A stretch of DNA of 12,940 nucleotides from an uncultured Lachnospiraceae bacterium (GTDB taxonomy: Bacteria > Bacillota > Clostridia > Lachnospirales > Lachnospiraceae), in assembly GCA_947177515.1 (NCBI GenBank), contig CAMWUU010000053.1, positions 1-12,940 on the forward strand, written 5' to 3'. The notes beneath the pieces are model-generated. The model was not told the DNA's origin, ran no database searches, and saw only the letters and a program-made list of their open reading frames with translations. Position numbers and translations under genes: made by a program. Below are positions 6,888-12,940 of the stretch, in pieces (the first letter of the stretch is position 1; each line of letters starts with the position of its first letter).

Positions 6888-7802
6888 TTACCCCAGCACA
6901 CCATTTCTTACCACTTGCTTTCCTTTGCGATCCACATCAAAGATTCCCCAGTGCTTTTCTGGTTCCTGCGGGGATTTCCCACCTTTCCACGGTTCATCAA
7001 AAGCTTCGAACACAAATACAGGGATCTTTTCGGACTTTGCCCAAAAAAGCAATTTTGCAAGATACTTTTCCTGCTGTTTTTCGCCCACCTGCGCCGCGTC
7101 CATGGAGGCGTTACATTCCGTTGTCCAGCCGCATTCCGTAAAAATAACCTGTTTATCCGGATAAAGGGATGCCACCGAATGATAGTCGTCCTGGTTCATC
7201 CGCACCGCCTCTTCTAAGGTTTTGCCATTCCAGAGCGGATAGCTGTGTATGGAAATAAAATCCAGCTTTTCTGCCAATCTTTCCAAATTTTTCCATTCCC
7301 CAGCCCCCTCACAATAGGTAACCGGAAGCCCCGTCCCTTCCCGCAGCGCCTCTGCAAATCCAATCAGGCGTTCCTCCGTGACTAGATCAGCCCCCCAGGA
7401 AGGACGGTTTTCATTGCCGATAGAAACAGCAATAAAATATTCTTTGTACTCATTTGCCAGCATAGTCAGCATTTTAATCTGGTCATCATTATACACCATA
7501 TTTTCTTCCAGTTCCAGAGTTGTTTTTTCAGATTTTAGCCATGGACATCCCTTGTTGTTATATTCTGCCCTTGGGTCAATGCCCACCATAACAAGGAATG
7601 GCAGGCAATATTCCCGGATCAGTTCCAACACCTGCCTTGCGTGCGCATTCGGGTCGTACATCCGAAGATAGGAAAAGCCCTCCTTCTTTAATAGTAAAAG
7701 ATCCTCCAGGATTTCTTCCTTGGTCGGGACGATCCCGGTTACCGGGCTTTGCCCCTCCCTGTAACCGGAATAACAAATTGCTTTTTTCCATGCGATTCTC
7801 AT
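6888..7802 (-). CDS. Cytoplasmic GH17-type beta-1,3-glucanase / glucan-active enzyme
   Basis: A 304-residue protein with a GH17 (clan A TIM barrel) layout: GIVPTKEEILEDL near 23-35, FSYLRMYDP (43-51), acid/base motif VSIGNEN (126-132, E131), DFISIHSYPLW (181-191), nucleophile motif VIFTECGWTT (219-228, E223), and the late block VFVFEAFDEPWKGG (262-275) with EKHWGIFDVDRKGK (282-295) that is typical of bacterial GH17. Family members hydrolyse or transglycosylate beta-1,3-glucans with retention. It has no signal peptide, so the substrate should be imported oligosaccharide. The ATG at 7802 has AGGAGGTG 6 bases upstream; a GTG at 7811 overlaps that ribosome site and is rejected. It lies 65 bases after the GH161-type gene. 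Exo-, endo- or transglycosylase mode cannot be told from sequence. Confidence 0.85.
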   Translation of the reverse strand: MRIAWKKAICYSGYREGQSPVTGIVPTKEEILEDLLLLKKEGFSYLRMYDPNAHARQVLELIREYCLPFLVMVGIDPRAEYNNKGCPWLKSEKTTLELEENMVYNDDQIKMLTMLANEYKEYFIAVSIGNENRPSWGADLVTEERLIGFAEALREGTGLPVTYCEGAGEWKNLERLAEKLDFISIHSYPLWNGKTLEEAVRMNQDDYHSVASLYPDKQVIFTECGWTTECNASMDAAQVGEKQQEKYLAKLLFWAKSEKIPVFVFEAFDEPWKGGKSPQEPEKHWGIFDVDRKGKQVVRNGVLG

Positions 7803-7808
7803 TATGAA

Positions 7809-7816
7809 CACCTCCT
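7809..7816 (-). promoter_or_regulatory. Ribosome binding site deciding the GH17 start
   Basis: AGGAGGTG on the minus strand, a near-perfect anti-16S match, 6 bases before the ATG at 7802. The alternative GTG start at 7811 is formed by the end of this same site. Confidence 0.85.
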
Positions 7817-7867
7817 GCCACTTCCTTTTACCGACTATAACCCATCGGGAAAACCATCATACCTGTT

Positions 7868-10800
7868 TCAGGAAAGCCATGCCTTTATTCGGTCAATCTT
7901 CCCGTCGCGCAGCGCTACGGCCTGCCCGCTTTTTAAGGTATCACCGGATATTTCCTCTTCCCTGCCATCCGCATAATGCAAGGTGATCCGTACCACCTTT
8001 GCCCCATCCGTCCCGTAGGTTGCCTTTTGCTTCCCGTTGTGGTAGGTCACGTTACAACTTGAGAAAAGCGTGAAAGCAGCATCACCGTTTACATCAAAAA
8101 TCCAGTCAGCAAGGAGCGGGGAAAGTCTAAAGCTAAGCGCCCCATCTTCCATATAAAAGCCGCCCTCCCCAATAAACATCCGGATCCAGATGGAGAGCAT
8201 CTCGGTCGTTGAACCGCTCAACCTCGCCACAAACCCCCTTCCATGCACTTTCTCATCGGGGTTTGCACTGGATGCGAGGAAGGAAGAATTTTCCAGTGTG
8301 CTCCTGCCATAGCGCTCCGGCGGCAAAAACGGGATCAGCGCGTCATGCATCGCGGTGTAGAATTCTTCCACAAGCCCCGCACGCAAAAGCCCCAGCAGAT
8401 ATTTATATTCCATATGCAGGAAAATACTCTCCCGTTCCAGCCAGCCCGGCGTAAATGCGCGCACGCGCCCGTGCTCCATGGAAAGCCCCTCAATCGAGCC
8501 GGAAGTTTTGTACATTTTTAATTTTTTATCATACAAATCACTATTCTTTATATACTTACACATCTGCCGTTTTTCTTCTTCATATCCATCAAGGCAGGAC
8601 AGCATCCGGGCAGGTCCTTCCAAAAATGGTACAACAGCGTGGCAGGTAAAAGCTTTTGCCTGAATGCCGGGGAGTCCATAAGGAGTAATCTGTGGATTGC
8701 CCTCCTCATCCTTTCTCTGCTCATACTCAGTCACCTCATATGTAAAATAGGTTGGCAGCACGCCGTTTCCAATCTTTAACGCCCTCTCTATTCCCCTTAG
8801 CACCGCCTTGTGGCAATCTTTTACCACATTATAGATACGCTTTGCTGTTACTTTTACCACTTCCCCAGACATTCCGGTATAAACCACTGCCCGGTAAGAT
8901 TCCCGAAGGCTTGCCGCCGCATCCCAATTTTCCAACTCACAGCGGCTGCTTCGTTCCTGTAAAAGTTTCTCAATACTCTCAAGCAGGGCAGCGATCTGGA
9001 ATGGAAGGTCAATGAAACCCGCAATGCTTCCATCCTCATAGCTCCCTTCAAGGAAAGCAAGCAGGCGGTTTAGTTCTAAGGTTTCTGCCATGCTGCTGCC
9101 AAAGAGTCCCGGCAGCCCGTTCATCGCATCGTTCCAGCCGGGCTTTCCGCCCTCCATCTCGATGCCCATACCCTCCTGGTCTAAAAGCAGGAATTTATTC
9201 AATGCCAAAGTTAACATTTTACCAAGCAATGTTGTTGTAATAACATTGCCCTTTTCATCTTTCATCCAGTTTGTTCCACCCGCCAAAAAGCCTTCCTTCT
9301 TTTCCTTTTCCACATTATGGAACATCGAACCATACTGGCGCACCTTGCCCTTATTTAATACATAGGTTTCCCGTCTTGGCCGCACCTGACCCGCACTATC
9401 GTAAAATCGGTAGTCCGCCCGCCCTGTTAAAAGTTCTTGCTTCCTGTCCGGGAAAATCAGCAAATAATTTTCCACCAGATCCATCAAATAATCCCAATGG
9501 TCACTCCAGTAGCCCTCACCAAATCCCGCCTCAAGCTGTTCCGTCGAAAGTTCCAGAAGCTTTGCAATTAGTGTTTCCTGCGAATAGGGCTCCAAAGCAG
9601 AACTTTTCTTCATTTCCATGCCATGTTCCGCCATAACAGTACATATCTGTCCCGGTGTAAATTTCCCACCAAGAAGTTTGAATAGTGCTTCTTTCTCCCC
9701 GCAAACCTGTTCTTCAACAAGTTCCCGCGCGCGCCCCTTATTCTTTTCCTCCACAAGGAAGGTGCAGGGACGGATTTCCAACGGGTTATAGCCATCCGCC
9801 TGGATTAAGCAAAAAAAGCTGTAGATATTAAAGTCGCCAATCTCCGGGTGGAAAAATACATCATTGCGGCGATTCTGGCAAACATCACGGAAATTGCCGT
9901 TGCCCTGCGAATAATATTCACCGGAAATGGAGAAGAAATTATAATCGCGCTCCGGGTCGCCATGCTTGCGGCTAAAGAGGTGTACAATGTTTTTCTTGCC
10001 CTCTCCCTCAAACAGGTATGGATAGCCGCCTCGAAGGAAATTATCGAGATAACATTGTTCCATATACTGGTCAAAGACCGGATCCGCCGTCTTCGTCGCT
10101 ACATCCTTTACCAGCCCATCGATAATGCCAGCCGCCTCGGTTTCCTTCCTTTTTGCATAATCCTTTCCCATAAACCGCTTCGCCGTTTCATTGAGCTGTT
10201 CCACCGTCCCCGCATAGCCGATGTAGGAAGTAAAAGAAAACGTCCCCCCTGCCGAAAGTTCCTTTTCAAACGGGGTAAAACCACACGGCACCTTATTCGC
10301 AAAGCACTGCCTGCGCGAGCGTACACCGCGAAGCCCCTCCTCCAAAAATACAACCGGTGTGGCAAGCGAACTTTCATAATCAAAAATGGTTTCCGCATCA
10401 TAGATCACAGGGAGAAGTTCCCCATCCACCGCCGTGCAGTAAAAATACCCACCGCGGATTTCTGAAACCTCCGCGGAATCGTCACTGGAAGCGCGCATTG
10501 CATAATATGGCACATTATTCTCTATATTTTTAATATCCGTCCAGCTTTTAAAGAGGTTGGACATTTCTTTAAACTGCCCGTTCTGTATCCCATAAGGGAT
10601 GATTTTTGGCAGACCGTCAATCCCCTCAATTACACAGGTTTTCCCGGAAATATTTTCAATATCCACGCGCCGGACCAATGCCCCAATCTCCTCAGTCGGA
10701 AGTACAAAGTAAGATACGCAAATCCTCAGTCCCCGCTCCTTTTGCGTAATGGAAAAGCTGTTTTTCTGCACGCACATTGTGCGCTCCGCCGTCCTAGAAT

Positions 10801-11083
10801 ACCCGAAAAACGGTTCAAAATATTCCCCGTCCTTTCTTAAAAAGGTGCGGAATCCCTTAGTCGGCGTATTTTCATAGGCGGTGTTCGCCGGGTTAAATTC
10901 CATAATGGCATTCCCTTTATGATGGATGCCGAAACTATTCACCCCCTGCCCACGGTTCGTATAAAATACCCAGAGCGGGATCCCGCTTATTCCGGCAACC
11001 CCCGGTAAAAAGCTTGAAAATGCCGGGAGCTTGTCATAATCCTGAAAATAAAAGCGGTTTCCTTCTAACTGATACTGGCTCAT
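7868..11083 (-). CDS. Large beta-1,3-oligoglucan phosphorylase, most like GH161 (GH149 as alternative)
   Basis: A 1071-residue protein of the GH94-like phosphorylase superfamily, but longer and divergent from GH94. Key blocks, numbered from the chosen start: SQGNGNFRDVCQNRR (392-406), corresponding to the GRGWRDLWQD block of GH94; GEGYWSDHWDY (522-532); GGKPGWNDAMNGLPGLFG (645-662), corresponding to GADWND with D652 the likely general acid; and a late barrel block near residues 856-895. It should cleave beta-1,3-oligoglucans with phosphate, releasing glucose 1-phosphate from the non-reducing end. I assign GH161 from length, block pattern and locus; GH149 has similar activity. Automatic annotation may call it cellobiose phosphorylase. 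No signal peptide: cytoplasmic. Two in-frame ATGs lie at 11092 and 11083. GAAGGGGG abuts the first and is 9 bases from the second, so I use 11083. It follows the lipoprotein gene by 93 bases. Confidence 0.8.
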   Translation of the reverse strand: MSQYQLEGNRFYFQDYDKLPAFSSFLPGVAGISGIPLWVFYTNRGQGVNSFGIHHKGNAIMEFNPANTAYENTPTKGFRTFLRKDGEYFEPFFGYSRTAERTMCVQKNSFSITQKERGLRICVSYFVLPTEEIGALVRRVDIENISGKTCVIEGIDGLPKIIPYGIQNGQFKEMSNLFKSWTDIKNIENNVPYYAMRASSDDSAEVSEIRGGYFYCTAVDGELLPVIYDAETIFDYESSLATPVVFLEEGLRGVRSRRQCFANKVPCGFTPFEKELSAGGTFSFTSYIGYAGTVEQLNETAKRFMGKDYAKRKETEAAGIIDGLVKDVATKTADPVFDQYMEQCYLDNFLRGGYPYLFEGEGKKNIVHLFSRKHGDPERDYNFFSISGEYYSQGNGNFRDVCQNRRNDVFFHPEIGDFNIYSFFCLIQADGYNPLEIRPCTFLVEEKNKGRARELVEEQVCGEKEALFKLLGGKFTPGQICTVMAEHGMEMKKSSALEPYSQETLIAKLLELSTEQLEAGFGEGYWSDHWDYLMDLVENYLLIFPDRKQELLTGRADYRFYDSAGQVRPRRETYVLNKGKVRQYGSMFHNVEKEKKEGFLAGGTNWMKDEKGNVITTTLLGKMLTLALNKFLLLDQEGMGIEMEGGKPGWNDAMNGLPGLFGSSMAETLELNRLLAFLEGSYEDGSIAGFIDLPFQIAALLESIEKLLQERSSRCELENWDAAASLRESYRAVVYTGMSGEVVKVTAKRIYNVVKDCHKAVLRGIERALKIGNGVLPTYFTYEVTEYEQRKDEEGNPQITPYGLPGIQAKAFTCHAVVPFLEGPARMLSCLDGYEEEKRQMCKYIKNSDLYDKKLKMYKTSGSIEGLSMEHGRVRAFTPGWLERESIFLHMEYKYLLGLLRAGLVEEFYTAMHDALIPFLPPERYGRSTLENSSFLASSANPDEKVHGRGFVARLSGSTTEMLSIWIRMFIGEGGFYMEDGALSFRLSPLLADWIFDVNGDAAFTLFSSCNVTYHNGKQKATYGTDGAKVVRITLHYADGREEEISGDTLKSGQAVALRDGKIDRIKAWLS

Positions 11084-11092
11084 TAATATCAT

Positions 11093-11100
11093 CCCCCTTC
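11093..11100 (-). promoter_or_regulatory. Ribosome binding site deciding the phosphorylase start
   Basis: GAAGGGGG on the minus strand directly touches the ATG at 11092 (zero spacing) but is 9 bases before the ATG at 11083, so the second ATG is the more plausible start. Confidence 0.65.
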
Positions 11101-11176
11101 TTATTAATACCGCATATGCTCTTTTAGTACCAATGACTGGAAGTGTATACTTGTTCAGGCATATTGATTCGTAAAA

Positions 11177-12205
11177 TTATTTTATAGCGGTGAGTTCTGT
11201 GATTTCTGCGCTCTGGTATACCCTGACATAGTCAATGACAAACTGCTGCGGGAATACGGATTCATCCACGCCGCGCGCGCCTCCCCAATCGCCACCGACT
11301 GCAAAATTGATAAGCAGGTGCATCCGTTTGTCAAACGGCCATTCATTTAAAGTTGGCTGGCTTTTATATTTTGTTGGCTCAAAGGTAAAATATTGTTCGC
11401 CATCCATCGACATGATAATCTTATCCGGCAGCCATTCCAGGGTATAAACATGGAATTCCTCACTCACGCCATCAACACGCTTTGTTGCCGATTTCTGCGT
11501 GCCAATGGAATGGTTATAGGATTTTGTATGTACGGTGGCATGGATTAGATCCTGGTCATAGCCAACATGTTCCATTATGTCAATTTCCCCGGAGGTCGGC
11601 CAGTCCCCGTATGCCCAGTCGGTTGGCAGCATCCAGATGGCAGGCCAAGTCCCCCTGCCTTCCGGGAGTTTCGCACAGATTTCAAATTTCCCATACAGCC
11701 AATCCCCCTTGCCGCGCGAAACAAGTCTTGTCGAGGTGTAGTCCATCCCGCCAAGCTCCTCCTTTCTAGCTTCAATAATCATCACCCCGTTTGCAACGGT
11801 CACATTATCCCCTTCTGTATAATTTTGCAGCTCGTGGTTGCCCCAGCCAGAACCCCCAACATCATACCCCCATTTTTCCTTATCCGGCGCACCCTCATAG
11901 TCAAACTCATCCGACCAAACAAGCTCATAAGTCAGGGCATCATAATCATACTCAAAACCCTTTGCCTTTATACTTGCCGGGTCAATGGTTGGCACGGCAT
12001 CCGGGTCAACATACGCATCCGACACCTTGCTGCCCGTCCTCCATTTTCCTGCCTCCGTCGGCACTATGGTCGGGGTTGGGACTATCGTCGCCCCAATCTC
12101 CTTTCCCGTAGGTGAGGGCGGGGAATTTTCCCCCTCCCCCCCACAACCTGCCAGCCAAAACACAATCGCTGCAGGAACAAGCATTTTATTAAACCGAAAC
12201 CTCAT
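11177..12205 (-). CDS. Secreted GH16 family beta-1,3-glucanase lipoprotein
   Basis: A 342-residue protein with a Gram-positive lipoprotein signal: basic MRFRFNK, hydrophobic core, then lipobox L18-A19-G20-C21, predicting cleavage before Cys21 and lipid anchoring to the outer face of the membrane. A Pro/Thr-rich linker follows (about 22-90, including IVPTPTIVPT), then one GH16 domain (about 92-332). The catalytic signature GEIDIMEHVG lies at 206-215, with E207 nucleophile and E212 acid/base by family rule. Also visible are YGKFEICAKLPEGRGTWPAIWM (171-192), NEWPFDKRMHLLINFAVGG (287-305) and VIDYVRVYQ (323-331). It is the only exported enzyme in the window, so it probably makes the first cuts in beta-1,3-glucan near the importer. 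No carbohydrate-binding module is present. AGGAG lies 9 bases before the ATG at 12205; the permease gene ends 53 bases upstream. Confidence 0.93.
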   Translation of the reverse strand: MRFRFNKMLVPAAIVFWLAGCGGEGENSPPSPTGKEIGATIVPTPTIVPTEAGKWRTGSKVSDAYVDPDAVPTIDPASIKAKGFEYDYDALTYELVWSDEFDYEGAPDKEKWGYDVGGSGWGNHELQNYTEGDNVTVANGVMIIEARKEELGGMDYTSTRLVSRGKGDWLYGKFEICAKLPEGRGTWPAIWMLPTDWAYGDWPTSGEIDIMEHVGYDQDLIHATVHTKSYNHSIGTQKSATKRVDGVSEEFHVYTLEWLPDKIIMSMDGEQYFTFEPTKYKSQPTLNEWPFDKRMHLLINFAVGGDWGGARGVDESVFPQQFVIDYVRVYQSAEITELTAIK

Positions 12206-12258
12206 ACTCTCTTTCTCCTAACATTAAATTCCACATACTCCCTTCCACCCCTTTCACA

Positions 12259-12940
12259 TTATTCACCAGTAATCCCCGTATTTTCGATTCCCTGGATAAA
12301 CCTTTTTTGCACGAATGCATACAGCACCAGAAGCGGCGCAATCGAGATAAAAGTTGCTGCCATCTTGTATGCCTCGTTAATCTTGAACGCGCTTCCTAAG
12401 GCAGATGCCATACTGTCAAATTCCGAGTTGAACAAACTTAGCTTTGACGGCAGCAGTTCAATGGAATTCCGTAGCAATGTCCCTGTAATATAGGTTTCAT
12501 TCCAGTTCCAGACAAAGGAAAACAGGAATACGACCAAAATCGTGGAAAGCGACATTTTGATCACCACATGGTAAAATACCTTAAGCGGTCCCGCCCCGTC
12601 GATCATGGCCGCCTCGTCAAGTACATGAGGGATCATATTAAAGAAATTATTAAAAATTAGGATCAGTACTGTGGAATACACGCCCTGACCAAGCAGCGCC
12701 ATCAGTACCTGCGGAATCGGTGTCCCAATCACGACAAGACCGGTAGTATCCTGAAAAGACACAAACATCATCAGCCTTGGCACCATCAGTACTGGCACCG
12801 GGATGATAAACGCAAGCAAGATCATCACAAACCAAAAATGTTTAAGCTTAAAATTAAAGCGGGAGAGCGCATAGCCTGTCAGCGCTGATACCACGGTCTG
12901 GCAGATTGCCAAAAGTCCGGAAAACATAATGGAATTTAAC
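12259..12940 (-). CDS. Sugar ABC transporter permease, MalG/CUT1 type (5' truncated by window edge)
   Basis: The C-terminal ~227 residues of a binding-protein-dependent transport permease. The frame stays open to the right edge (L-N-S-I before the Met at 12927), so that Met is internal; MalG-type proteins are about 270-300 residues and the missing part would be the first membrane segment. Counting from that Met, hydrophobic segments lie near 5-20, 32-50, 63-95, 128-142 and 190-206. The cytoplasmic EAA loop, which docks the ATPase, is clear: DEAAMIDGAGPLKVF at 104-118. The C-terminal QKRFIQGIENTGITGE is typical of the family. As first gene of the visible run it is the presumed importer of beta-glucan oligosaccharides released by the adjacent GH16 lipoprotein. 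The partner MalF-type permease and solute-binding protein are expected beyond the edge. The substrate is inferred only from context. Confidence 0.93.
   Translation of the reverse strand, partial: LNSIMFSGLLAICQTVVSALTGYALSRFNFKLKHFWFVMILLAFIIPVPVLMVPRLMMFVSFQDTTGLVVIGTPIPQVLMALLGQGVYSTVLILIFNNFFNMIPHVLDEAAMIDGAGPLKVFYHVVIKMSLSTILVVFLFSFVWNWNETYITGTLLRNSIELLPSKLSLFNSEFDSMASALGSAFKINEAYKMAATFISIAPLLVLYAFVQKRFIQGIENTGITGE

Noticed and set aside
7841..7867. Short inverted repeats near the stop of the large phosphorylase (CCTG-AAA-CAGG; CCC/GGG)
   Set aside because: Stems of only 3-4 bp with no U-run; too weak to call a terminator.
9848..10465. Plus-strand open frame (205 codons) opposite the large phosphorylase
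   Set aside because: Antisense to strongly supported coding sequence, with no domain and no gene-like context.
11112..11119. GCATATGC palindrome in the gap before the large phosphorylase as an operator
   Set aside because: An 8-base palindrome is common by chance, is not repeated in the other gaps, and lacks the usual LacI-family operator form.
11100..11135. Possible promoter before the large phosphorylase (TTGGTA, 18 bases, TATTAA)
   Set aside because: Both boxes are only 4/6 matches, and the implied start point would fall on the ribosome binding site, leaving no usable leader.
11567..12115. Plus-strand open frame opposite the secreted GH16 gene
   Set aside because: A low-complexity Pro/Ile/Arg-rich shadow of the lipoprotein gene, whose lipobox and catalytic motif are unambiguous.

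Overview
The window looks like part of a chromosome from an anaerobic, gut-type Firmicute, probably Lachnospiraceae or a close relative. The basis is strong AGGAGG-type ribosome sites, moderate G+C, a Gram-positive lipoprotein signal, a MalG-type sugar ABC permease and a LacI-family regulator inside a run of glycoside hydrolases. The genus is inferred; there is no rRNA or other marker gene.

Almost the whole window (727-12940) is one co-directional minus-strand gene run, read from right to left. In order of transcription it holds: the 3' part of a MalG-type sugar ABC permease (cut by the right edge), a secreted GH16 beta-1,3-glucanase lipoprotein, a ~1070-residue phosphorylase most like GH161 (beta-1,3-oligoglucan phosphorylase), a cytoplasmic GH17 beta-1,3-glucanase-type enzyme, a LacI-family regulator, a GH94 phosphorylase (probably laminaribiose phosphorylase), a cytoplasmic GH30 enzyme and a second, signal-less GH16. 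The run ends in a strong bidirectional terminator (707-740). On its far side, convergent, is the C-terminal part of a sensor histidine kinase (plus strand, cut by the left edge), which is visibly more A/T-rich and probably belongs to an unrelated two-component system.

Together the genes read as a Gram-positive utilisation locus for beta-1,3-glucan (laminarin-, callose- or fungal-glucan-like). One anchored GH16 cuts polymer outside, the ABC system imports oligosaccharides, and cytoplasmic GH16, GH17 and GH30 trim and debranch them. Two phosphorylases with probable long-chain (GH161) and disaccharide (GH94) preference then release glucose 1-phosphate, saving ATP. The LacI protein is the likely local switch. 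The solute-binding protein, the partner permease and the main promoter are not in the window and probably lie beyond the right edge.

No gap without a gene exceeds about 115 bases. Two non-coding features stand out: a perfect 15-bp stem-loop between GH17 and lacI (6793-6829), and a 26-base near-copy (23/26) of the 3' end of the GH94 coding region placed just after its own stop codon (2927-2952 versus 3051-3076). I saw no tRNA, rRNA, CRISPR array, insertion sequence or origin.
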